Source: Bacteroides xylanisolvens XB1A
GTDB lineage: Bacteria; Bacteroidota; Bacteroidia; Bacteroidales; Bacteroidaceae
Direction of reading: 5' to 3'
DNA length: 64,000 bases
Assembly: GCF_000210075.1 (NCBI RefSeq)
Contig: NC_021017.1
Span: 3,124,967-3,188,966, forward strand
How positions within the stretch are numbered: the first letter of the stretch is position 1; each line of letters begins with the position of its first letter. Below, in pieces: positions 1-6,361 of the stretch. A model generated the notes under the pieces. The model did no database searches. It was not told the origin of the DNA and saw only the letters and a list, made by a program, of their open reading frames with translations. A program made the translations under genes and the position numbers.

Positions 1-2
1 AG

Positions 3-902
3 AAAGCCTCAAACCTCTTCGAAAATCTTTATAAGTGCATCCGGCAGACAGCTTTGAGTGATCCTTATAAGGCAGCCGATGAAACCTATTACAAAATACT
101 CGTCCCGGAAAAGAACAGCAAGGGAAAAGGAGTCAGGAAGGGATACCTTTGGGTGGTTGTCGGCATAAACACCAGGATGATATACTTGCTCTATGATGAC
201 GGCTCCCGGTCTGAAAGAGTTATTCTTAACGAATTAGGCAGTTGCAAAGGTATCATACAAAGTGATGGTTACTCACCTTACCGGAAGCTCGAAAGCGATG
301 CTTATCCCAATATCACACGCATCCCGTGCTTGCAACATATAAAACGGAAATTTATAGATTGCGGTGAGAAGGACCCGGATGCAAAAAGGATCGTGGAGCT
401 GATAAACGCACTTTATCAAAACGAGCATAAGCATAAAGTTGGGGTTGAGGGATGGACGGTAGAACAGAATCTTATGCATCGAAAAAAATATGCGCCGGAC
501 ATACTCGGAGAAATAAAAGATGTGTTTGATGAAATAGAAGAACGGGGGGATTTATTACCTAAGAGCGAACTGCAGGAAGCCATTACCTATCTTCGCAATG
601 AGTGGAATGCAGTGGTGGACATCTTTAATTATGGTGACACTTATCTGGACAACAATATGGTTGAACGGATGAACCGGTACATATCCTTATCAAGAAAAAA
701 CTCATTGTTCTTCGGCAGCCATAAGGGGGCCGAACGAGGCGCCATACTCTATACGATAGCACTCACTTGTAGGATGCATAAAGTGAATCTATTTGAGTAT
801 CTCACGGATGTGATAAACAGAACAGCCGAATGGCAACCGAACACACCAATTGAAAAATACAGGGAACTGCTTCCTGACAGATGGGAAAAGGCTAATGACT
901 AA
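3..902 (+). CDS. IS66 family transposase (TnpC), 5' end outside window
   Basis: This is the DDE transposase of the IS66 element. The frame is open to the left window edge: codons upstream of the TTG at 54 read on without a stop, so that TTG is not the real start. Seen in the sequence: an Asp in ADETYYK, a second Asp in IQSDGYSPYR, and a Glu in NNMVERMNR. These fit the DDE catalytic triad of IS66 transposases, and the C-terminal DNxxxER...R block is typical. The C-terminus looks intact, so the enzyme may be functional if the missing N-terminal part is. It is followed at once by a hairpin terminator and the right end of the element. Confidence 0.92.
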   Translation, partial: KASNLFENLYKCIRQTALSDPYKAADETYYKILVPEKNSKGKGVRKGYLWVVVGINTRMIYLLYDDGSRSERVILNELGSCKGIIQSDGYSPYRKLESDAYPNITRIPCLQHIKRKFIDCGEKDPDAKRIVELINALYQNEHKHKVGVEGWTVEQNLMHRKKYAPDILGEIKDVFDEIEERGDLLPKSELQEAITYLRNEWNAVVDIFNYGDTYLDNNMVERMNRYISLSRKNSLFFGSHKGAERGAILYTIALTCRMHKVNLFEYLTDVINRTAEWQPNTPIEKYRELLPDRWEKAND

Positions 903-925
903 AAAGGGATCATTAGCCTTTTTAT
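886..925 (+). terminator. Intrinsic terminator of the IS66 transposase
   Basis: The arms AAAAGGCTAATGA (886-898) and TCATTAGCCTTTTT (910-923) pair perfectly across an 11-base loop and run into T-rich sequence. The left arm overlaps the end of the transposase gene. Confidence 0.85.
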
Positions 926-941
926 TTTAATACACTATATA

Positions 942-960
942 GAATCGCGGAGACGCTTAC
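942..960. repeat. IS66 right terminal inverted repeat
   Basis: The complement of this 19-mer is GTAAGCGTCTCCGCGATTC. It marks the edge of the element. Two similar sequences lie 1.7 kb downstream, at 2667 and 2720. Confidence 0.75.
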
Positions 961-1177
961 AAGTAGCTTTAAGTTCGATGAGAAAAGGATAAAATCGAAT
1001 TTGTCCACAAACTGTGGACGATTTGCCAGTTTCGTATAGAATCGAATAATTTTTCCCACTGGATATTTATTTCCCACCTTTTCAACTCCCCTTTCACCTT
1101 TTCTCTGTTTCCTCGATGAATAAGGAGTTTATGGGTGAAGGGCAACAATTTCACCATCTCTTCACCAGTAGCGATTA

Positions 1178-1297
1178 GTTTCAAGAATTGTTTCAAGGCT
1201 TGAAACAATCCGTTTCTCGGTGTGAAACACTTTGTTTCCCTGCTTGAAACACTTTGTTTCAAGGCTTGAAACTTTTAGTTTCAAATAGGGTTGAAAC
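1178..1297. repeat. Periodic GTTTC/GAAAC array (about 22-bp period)
   Basis: Pentamers GTTTC and GAAAC begin at 1178, 1190, 1202, 1212, 1224, 1234, 1246, 1256, 1268, 1278 and 1293. From 1190 on they alternate strictly, with steps of 12 and 10 bases, giving a 22-bp repeat of inverted pairs. The rest of 961-1616 has no convincing gene. A cluster of TTCACC/GGTGAA words lies at 1093-1166, just before this array. Confidence 0.85.
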
Positions 1298-1465
1298 TAA
1301 TTGCGAAATAGCTTTATTAATATTGCTCAATGGTGTACCAGTTTGAGACAATCATCGGTAGTTCATCCAGAGATGTGAAAGGTACTGTGCCGTTTGAATT
1401 GAAATAGGTTAATGTTTGGTTAGAGATTCTTTTAAGGAGATGGCGGCGAGTTTGGGTATTCGCAA

Positions 1466-1506
1466 AATGCTAAGTGGTTGTAACAAATCGACTTAGCGTT
1501 TTTTTA
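1466..1506 (+). terminator. Hairpin terminator-like element in a gene-free stretch
   Basis: AATGCTAAGT (1466-1475) pairs with ACTTAGCGTT (1491-1500, one G-T pair) and is followed by a run of T. It lies at the end of short open stretches in 1330-1490 with no recognisable product. They may be the remains of a gene that decayed near the IS66 insertion (inference). Confidence 0.55.
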
Positions 1507-1616
1507 TTACCAACATTTTCTCTGTGTTTGCAAAAAATAGTAAGAAAATAGTCGTTTCGCTTGGTAAAGTGTTGTATCATAAGTAATTTTGGGAAAAATA
1601 ACAATCAAGGTAACTT

Positions 1617-2429
1617 ATGATGGAAAAGGGTATTTGGCAGGAAATAGAGGAACTGTATATGGAGTTTCAGCAACTCGGTATCAGTCAGTCGGTGGACTAT
1701 GAGAAGTACTACCTCTATTCTCTTATTACCCATTCTACAGCCATTGAAGGTTCTACACTAACCGAAATGGATGCACAGCTTCTTTTTGATGAAGGTGTAA
1801 CAGCTAAAGGAAAGCCGTTGGTATATCATCTGATGAATGAGGACCTGAAGAAAGCATACGAGCTTGCCAAAGAGGAAGCGCAATGTAATACTGCTATAAC
1901 TCCTGCTTTCTTGCAGAAGTTAAATGCTACTTTGATGCGGACAACAGGGGGGATACATAATACAATAGGCGGCTCTTTTGATTCTTCCAGAGGAGAGTTT
2001 CGTTTGTGTGGTGTTACGGCTGGTGTAGGTGGGCGTTCTTATATGGGTTATCAAAAAGTATCTGCTAAAGTAGAGGAACTTTGCCTCCTGTTGCAGGAAC
2101 GGCAAAAGAATGTGGAAACGTTCCGTGAACAATACGAACTAAGTTTTAATGCTCACCTCAATTTAGTGACTATTCATCCTTGGGTGGATGGCAACGGGAG
2201 AGCAGCTCGTTTATTGATGAACTACATTCAATTCTGCTATCATCTTTTTCCCGCTAAGATTTTTAAGGAGGATAGGGCAGATTATATCCTTTCTTTACAA
2301 CAAGCACAAGATGATGAAACCAGCCAGCCTTTTTTGGATTTCATGGCGGTGCAATTGAAAAAATCACTGTCTCTGGAGATTCAAAAATATAAAGACTTTC
2401 ACGATAAAGGATTTAGCTTTATGTTTTAA
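1617..2429 (+). CDS. Fic family protein AMP-transferase (class II, self-inhibited)
   Basis: A Fic-domain enzyme of 270 residues that would transfer AMP, or another nucleotide group, to a hydroxyl side chain of a target protein. Seen: the catalytic loop H187-P-W-V-D-G-N-G-R195, a close variant of HPFxxGNGR with Trp for Phe, and an N-terminal inhibitory motif S40-T-A-I-E44-G matching (S/T)xxxE(G/N). The Glu in that motif normally blocks the ATP gamma-phosphate site, so the enzyme is probably kept inactive until relieved. No signal peptide or transmembrane segment is visible, so it should act in the cytosol. There is no adjacent small antitoxin gene, which fits an intramolecular inhibitor. The start used is the first ATG of an ATGATG pair; the target is unknown. 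Confidence 0.9.
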   Translation: MMEKGIWQEIEELYMEFQQLGISQSVDYEKYYLYSLITHSTAIEGSTLTEMDAQLLFDEGVTAKGKPLVYHLMNEDLKKAYELAKEEAQCNTAITPAFLQKLNATLMRTTGGIHNTIGGSFDSSRGEFRLCGVTAGVGGRSYMGYQKVSAKVEELCLLLQERQKNVETFREQYELSFNAHLNLVTIHPWVDGNGRAARLLMNYIQFCYHLFPAKIFKEDRADYILSLQQAQDDETSQPFLDFMAVQLKKSLSLEIQKYKDFHDKGFSFMF

Positions 2430-2483
2430 TCTTGTAGGGCTTCTTTTGATAAGACTTCCGCCCGTTGTATATTGTGTTGTTTT

Positions 2484-2650
2484 AAGTATTAACACTTGAG
2501 TTATAGGCTATTAATACTTTGTATTTAGGCTATTAATACTTGAGTTGTTGGACATATATACCCAAGACGCAGGATATATATATCCAACGTGCAGGATATA
2601 TATGCCCAATACATTGGAGATATATACCCAACAAATTGGATGTATACACT
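2484..2650. repeat. Intergenic array of eight ~22-bp units with two core motifs
   Basis: Three units with a palindromic ATTAAT core (centres about 2490, 2512, 2534) run directly into five units with a TATATA core (starts at the GG pairs 2550, 2572, 2594, 2616, 2638). The GG pairs from 2506 onward recur every 22 bases through both core types. The TATATA units follow a pattern like GG-ATATATAT-nCCCAA plus variable bases. No reading frame explains them. Confidence 0.85.
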
Positions 2651-2666
2651 CATTAATTTATATGAT

Positions 2667-2740
2667 GTAAGCATCTCCACAGTGCTATCTTGTCATTTAT
2701 CCCTCGGCTTTTTATCTTTGTAAGCATCTCCGCGATGCCG
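2667..2740 (+). repeat. Two direct copies of an IS66-end-like sequence
   Basis: GTAAGCATCTCCACAGTGC at 2667 and GTAAGCATCTCCGCGATGC at 2720 match the IS66 terminus seen at 942-960 (complement) at 14/19 and 17/19 positions. Both are in the orientation of a left end. The second can fold as GCATC-tccgc-GATGC and overlaps a TATCTTTG promoter-like word (2713-2720). No transposase lies beside them. Confidence 0.6.
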
Positions 2741-2970
2741 TATTGTTTTATTTGCCATTGTGAAGGAGGTGAAGGATGGTTCTTTCTGTATTTTGCATCC
2801 TCTTTCACCATAAGGTTTTGATTTATAGTCATTCAGCTAACGGTGAAACCGGTGAACCTTCAAAATGAATCTTATAGTTGCAAGTAGTCTTTAGAAGGTT
2901 CTGTCTTAAGCTTATTGCTGTAAACTTCAATTAATACTGATTTTCTTTTCTCTTTTCTGATTTTATATTC

Positions 2971-2978
2971 TATCTTTG
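2971..2978 (+). promoter_or_regulatory. Bacteroides -7 element (TATCTTTG) of the candidate RNA
   Basis: TATCTTTG matches the Bacteroides -7 consensus TAnnTTTG. Transcription would begin at about 2982-2986, at the first base-paired segment of the RNA described next. The sequence upstream is pyrimidine- and T-rich; no clear -33 TTTG is seen. Confidence 0.65.
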
Positions 2979-2981
2979 TAG

Positions 2982-3153
2982 TGCATTCCATTTTAAACCA
3001 CGGCAGAGAACCTGCCGTATCAGTGTGGCGGGCTTTTTTATGTCCGTCTCATTAATCCTATATGGCGGTTTCGCACCCCCATGTAGGATGTTAGTGCACC
3101 TACTGCTGTCGTGGATAGTGGAATGCAATGGGACAGGCGGAACCGCTTCTTTT
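2982..3153 (+). ncRNA. Candidate structured RNA (small RNA or leader of the 3223 gene)
   Basis: Nested pairings are visible. P1 is TGCATTCCA (2982-2990) with TGGAATGCA (3119-3127). P2 is CCACGGCAG (2998-3006) with CTGTCGTGG (3106-3114, one G-U). P3 is CCTGCC (3011-3016) with GGCGGG (3027-3032), followed by a T run. P4 is ATCCTATATGG (3055-3065) with CCATGTAGGAT (3079-3089, one G-U). CGGCAG (3001-3006) can instead pair with CTGCCG (3012-3017), so P2/P3 and this hairpin exclude each other. A short hairpin at 3135-3148 followed by CTTTTATT could terminate the transcript. A -7 element sits just upstream. It does not match a class I recognise; 6S-like or attenuator roles are possible. Confidence 0.55.
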
Positions 3154-3222
3154 ATTCCTTAAAACTACCTTTCTGTATCGCCCCATTAAACTTAATTTAT
3201 TCACCATTTAATTAAAATTCTT

Positions 3223-3711
3223 ATGGAAGAAGTTTTAAGCAACCAGGAGGCCCGTCCGGGGGACGCGACGCAACTCATGCACGCTATCTTTTCATCCGAT
3301 GATGAAATGATGTCTTTTTATCTGACCCTCAATTGTTTTATGAATCCTGAAAGCTATCTAGTGGAACGAACAGATCGAAAGAGACTGGAGGATTTAGCTA
3401 ATACGCTTTATAGTAATGTGGCGGCCTTTGAAGCCATCCGTACTTATAAGTCGATAAGTGTGAAAGAGGTGATTAGAGGATTCGGCACGCACATGATGAA
3501 TACGCAAATCTCCAATACCAATCGTTTCCAGAGTGCCGATGCAGTGGGAACGTTAATGAATTGTATACTGAATACCACTAAAAACAGTTGGCAATTTAAA
3601 AAAATGGATCGGAATAACAATATACATCTTCAGAATGTACGATACTTATTGAATCGGTTGGATGCGGCAGAATCTAATGAAGAGAAGAATCGTGAAGAAG
3701 TAGTGATATAA
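3223..3711 (+). CDS. Hypothetical protein, 162 aa, downstream of the candidate RNA
   Basis: I do not recognise the family. The product is a soluble-looking acidic protein without signal peptide or membrane segment. It has predicted-helical stretches, an Asp/Glu-rich N-terminal third and a Glu-rich tail (EESNEEKNREE-like composition near the C-terminus). The ATG at 3223 is used because the frame is closed just upstream and the codons from there are well formed. It lies 70 bases after the presumed end of the structured RNA, so it may be regulated by it. It converges with the DUF6169 pair on the other strand; an inverted repeat CTTAGTCA/TGACTAAG (about 3809-3844) lies between them. Confidence 0.6.
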   Translation: MEEVLSNQEARPGDATQLMHAIFSSDDEMMSFYLTLNCFMNPESYLVERTDRKRLEDLANTLYSNVAAFEAIRTYKSISVKEVIRGFGTHMMNTQISNTNRFQSADAVGTLMNCILNTTKNSWQFKKMDRNNNIHLQNVRYLLNRLDAAESNEEKNREEVVI

Positions 3712-3824
3712 ACAGTTTTATAGAGCTCATTTAGTGATTATGGTTTAGTTGAGAGTATGATACGGGATTATAGCACTATGATGTATGATGCTATCGCTAA
3801 ACCTTGATCACTTAGTCATCTGCT

Positions 3825-4328
3825 CTATTGGGGCTTTTGACTAAGCAACTGAATCGATTCTGTAAATTCCGTGATGACTTCAGACAGATGCGGATTGTCA
3901 TTACGAAGAATGATTGTTGCGAAGTTCACAATGCCATCTGCATCCACAATAGAAGATGACATCATTGTGAAAAGGGCTTTACGGTTGTAAGTCGAGAACC
4001 AATATTCAAATAGGCGACTACGCATACGTTGTTTGTCATCACCTGTTTCACAGATATAAAGCAATGTAGAATTGTTGCGATTGAAGAATTCGTCAACGAT
4101 GGAAACAATGGTATCACGTACTTTGCTATCACGGGGGGATTTGTGATTATTAAGATTGGCAATAATTAATTGATATGAATTTTTCACGAACAGAACATCA
4201 TCTTCCATGAAACCAATGAAATAATGTACACCTCCATCGGTAAAGAACTGGTAGAATCCATCTTTGTCGGTCGGTTCTACCTGATAAGACGATTTCTCGT
4301 TAATATGTTCGAGTGAAAGAGATTGCAT
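3825..4328 (-). CDS. DUF6169-like protein, 167 aa
   Basis: A small cytosolic protein resembling the Bacteroides DUF6169 family (recognised from overall sequence, moderate certainty). No catalytic motif can be pointed to. There is no signal peptide. It starts with an ATG that shares a base with the stop of the upstream 51-residue gene (TAATG), so the two are translationally coupled. The pairing of a tiny, highly charged protein with a ~165-residue partner looks like a two-component module such as toxin-antitoxin or immunity, but nothing in the sequence proves this. Confidence 0.6.
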   Translation of the reverse strand: MQSLSLEHINEKSSYQVEPTDKDGFYQFFTDGGVHYFIGFMEDDVLFVKNSYQLIIANLNNHKSPRDSKVRDTIVSIVDEFFNRNNSTLLYICETGDDKQRMRSRLFEYWFSTYNRKALFTMMSSSIVDADGIVNFATIILRNDNPHLSEVITEFTESIQLLSQKPQ

Positions 4329-4483
4329 TATAGTGCAAAAAAGTTTTCAACCTCCTTGCCTGTACGTTTCTTGTATTCCTCTTTCATCGACTTTTCCAAT
4401 TGGACAAGACATTCCTTTTTCTTCTCCTTTGCAGTCTGAAATTTGGTGAGGACTTCTTCTCTTGTTTTCTTTGCTTTCATCAT
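4328..4483 (-). CDS. Small Lys/Glu-rich protein, 51 aa, coupled to the DUF6169-like gene
   Basis: A 51-residue product beginning MMKAKKTREE and rich in Lys and Glu, probably one or two long helices, ending in FFAL. A longer frame exists to 4522. The start at 4483 (or the next ATG at 4480) is preferred because a -7 element at 4503-4510 would place the transcript start inside the longer version. Its stop overlaps the start of the next gene as TAATG. Function unknown; a role as partner or antidote of the downstream product is speculation. Confidence 0.55.
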   Translation of the reverse strand: MMKAKKTREEVLTKFQTAKEKKKECLVQLEKSMKEEYKKRTGKEVENFFAL

Positions 4484-4502
4484 ATACTTTCTTTGCTTTC
4501 TG

Positions 4503-4510
4503 CAAAAATA
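4503..4510 (-). promoter_or_regulatory. -7 element of the small protein/DUF6169 operon
   Basis: The minus strand reads TATTTTTG, matching TAnnTTTG. It is about 20 bases upstream of the ATGATG start at 4483. Confidence 0.5.
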
Positions 4511-4658
4511 ACAAATTCTCACTGATAATCAATTACATTCGAGCATTTATTTATTAGTTGTAGAGAATTTGACATTTAATGCATGTACCTATTTCCGTAG
4601 AACATATACATTCCTTGTATCAGAAAGTTGATGTATGGATAATGATAGATTGAAGCGG

Positions 4659-5297
4659 TCATTGTTTACCCAGTACCAACAGGCTTTCCGGTCCCATATT
4701 GAACAACAGGTCTATGATACTCAAATTAGGTAGAAAACCCAGTTTAGACTCGAAAACCTGATAGTAAGGTTGTGGAACAAACTCTGTATCTACTTCCCGG
4801 AAATTCTTTTTGGGATGGATGACTTCCCGAAAATCGAATTCTCCGGGAGCAAACTCCATCTTATATTCGCTAGTACGCTCCATAGTGGGGTGAATATCTA
4901 TCAATTCACAGACCATCCGGCATAGTTCTTCGTTGAAATCGATTAAAAATTCGTATTTCTTTTCGTAGAAAGGACGGAAGTCGTCCTTGTAATATTCAAA
5001 GAAAGGAGTACTGTTGTAGGCTGATTCGATGGCGTTCCAATGTAGATGTCTCCAGTTGCCGTGGTCGGAGATGCGGATATCCTTCATTGGGCACTTCAAT
5101 GTATCGGGCTTTACGGTTGGGATGGAAAGAGCTAACTCACCCGATGGACCGGCAATGGTGCACCGGTTGCGGTAGGTTTGTTTTATATAGTGGTCGTATT
5201 GTTCTACAAATACCTTGTCATAAGCCAGTAGTTTGGTATAATATTCAACGGGAGCGAGATAGGCTGAAGATAAATAAGCGATGTTCATTTCTTTCAT
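4659..5297 (-). CDS. WbqC family protein
   Basis: A 212-residue cytosolic protein of the WbqC-like family, whose members occur in polysaccharide and surface-glycan loci but have no settled biochemical role. The N-terminal block MNIAYLSSAYLAPVEYYTKL and the later NRCTIAGPSG/LSIPTV and NSTPFFEYY segments are typical of the family. It is the last gene of a minus-strand set with the two signal peptidase genes and dapB, 80 bases after the previous gene. The first ATG is used; an alternative lies three codons later (MNIAYL). No terminator is obvious behind it. Confidence 0.85.
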   Translation of the reverse strand: MKEMNIAYLSSAYLAPVEYYTKLLAYDKVFVEQYDHYIKQTYRNRCTIAGPSGELALSIPTVKPDTLKCPMKDIRISDHGNWRHLHWNAIESAYNSTPFFEYYKDDFRPFYEKKYEFLIDFNEELCRMVCELIDIHPTMERTSEYKMEFAPGEFDFREVIHPKKNFREVDTEFVPQPYYQVFESKLGFLPNLSIIDLLFNMGPESLLVLGKQ

Positions 5298-5377
5298 TTT
5301 AATTCGTTTAGGAGGCTCTGTTATTAAGGATATTATGAGATATTATGAAGGGGTTGTTTCTTTGATGATCCGGAAGA

Positions 5378-6322
5378 TTATTTTACTGTTCTGAAGAAAC
5401 GCCTCCATTGATATCCGTCAAACAAACCTGTTTCTTTTTCTTTAGAGAACCAAATGATGGAGGCTTTTCCGATGATATGGTCTTGCGGGACAAATCCGAA
5501 GAGCCGTGAGTCGGAGAAGTTGACGGTATTGTTAGACCCCATCCAATAGTAATCTTTGGTGAAATAACAGTGTTGTGTGGGTTTTCCGTCCACGTAGAGA
5601 GTGTCGTTCTTTATTTCTGCCTGTTTGCCTTCGTGCATCACGAGGGTATTCCGCAGCAAGGTCATGTTCCAGGGATAGACCCGGATAAATTTCCCTTTTC
5701 CGGGGACAATCAGCGGATTTGGTTCGGCATCTTCTTTGTTTGACAAAGGTTGAACGAAACTCTCTTTCCCATTCATGGCCTGTTCCAGCAGATAATATTC
5801 GTAACGGCTGAAACTGCGCACATGGGTGCTGTCATTACTTCCCATCAATCCGTCGTTGGTGATGGAAAGAGTATGCATGAGTGACGTAATCAGATTTTCT
5901 TTTGAAGCGGGATATGAATAAAGTCTTTTCTTATCCGGATTAAACTGTGCCTCCGGAGAAATAACGGAGAAAAGAGAATCGACCAACAACGTATCTCCCG
6001 GAACTCCGAGACAACGGCTGATATAGATTTCCCGACGGTCGATGACAGGTTGCCGGATTCCGGCAGGGTTATTGAATACTACGATGTCTTGCCGACGCAC
6101 GGGACTCTCGCACCAGCGGTGATAAGAAAAAAGCGACATGAAAGGAACCCGCAGCCCGTAACTCCATTTGTTGACCAGGATACGTTCACCCTGAAAAATG
6201 GAATTCTCCATGCCGGTGGAAGGGATAAGGCAGGACGTGAAAGCAAATCCCCGGAGCAGAAGCACTACGACTACTGCTCCGGCAAATGCTAGTATCCATT
6301 TGAATTTACGAATGTTCATCAA
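5378..6322 (-). CDS. Signal peptidase I paralogue lacking both catalytic residues
   Basis: An S26-type signal peptidase fold of 314 residues with one N-terminal membrane segment. It keeps the conserved framework: the box I region ending GMENSIFQGERILVNK, the RREIYxxRCLGVPGDT box, and the C-terminal YYWMGSNNTVNFSDSR box. The nucleophile position (Ser before Met/Leu in PSxSM) is Gly37 (codon GGC), and the general-base Lys position in YxKRCxGxPGD is Ser102 (codon AGC). Both were checked in the DNA and the frame is intact, so this is not decay by frameshift. Protease activity by the Ser/Lys mechanism should be lost. It follows the intact paralogue by 39 bases, suggesting a partner or regulatory role, as known for the inactive SpsA beside SpsB in Staphylococcus. 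Confidence 0.9.
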   Translation of the reverse strand: MMNIRKFKWILAFAGAVVVVLLLRGFAFTSCLIPSTGMENSIFQGERILVNKWSYGLRVPFMSLFSYHRWCESPVRRQDIVVFNNPAGIRQPVIDRREIYISRCLGVPGDTLLVDSLFSVISPEAQFNPDKKRLYSYPASKENLITSLMHTLSITNDGLMGSNDSTHVRSFSRYEYYLLEQAMNGKESFVQPLSNKEDAEPNPLIVPGKGKFIRVYPWNMTLLRNTLVMHEGKQAEIKNDTLYVDGKPTQHCYFTKDYYWMGSNNTVNFSDSRLFGFVPQDHIIGKASIIWFSKEKETGLFDGYQWRRFFRTVK

Positions 6323-6361
6323 CTTTTATCACCTTATCACTCTATTCTATCCGTACACTTA

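Larger units (their letters stand above)
1..960 (+). mobile_element. IS66-family insertion sequence, right part only
   Basis: The window opens inside an IS66-family element. It contains most of the transposase, a terminator hairpin and a right end whose outermost 19 bases read GAATCGCGGAGACGCTTAC. The complement begins GTAAGCG, the usual terminus of IS66 elements. The left end and accessory genes lie outside the window, so target-site duplication cannot be tested here. Confidence 0.85.

Noticed and set aside
54..902. A complete transposase starting at the TTG at 54
   Set aside because: The frame stays open to the window edge with IS66-like residues before that codon, so the real start is outside.
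969..1262. A 97-codon minus-strand open frame over the GTTTC array
   Set aside because: It is produced by the repeat composition, has no recognisable domain or start context, and spans IS66 flank and array.
1320..1490. Short open stretches that could be remains of a gene (for example a 27-codon frame ending at the terminator)
   Set aside because: Too short and interrupted by stops; no family can be recognised, so not reported as a gene.
2484..2650. CRISPR array
   Set aside because: The units are degenerate, with no constant repeat of 25 or more bases and no distinct spacers, and no cas genes are present. The same applies to the GTTTC arrays.
2982..3153. 6S RNA or tmRNA
   Set aside because: The fold lacks a clear long hairpin with a central bubble (6S) and no tag-peptide or tRNA-like ends (tmRNA) are visible; left as an unassigned RNA.
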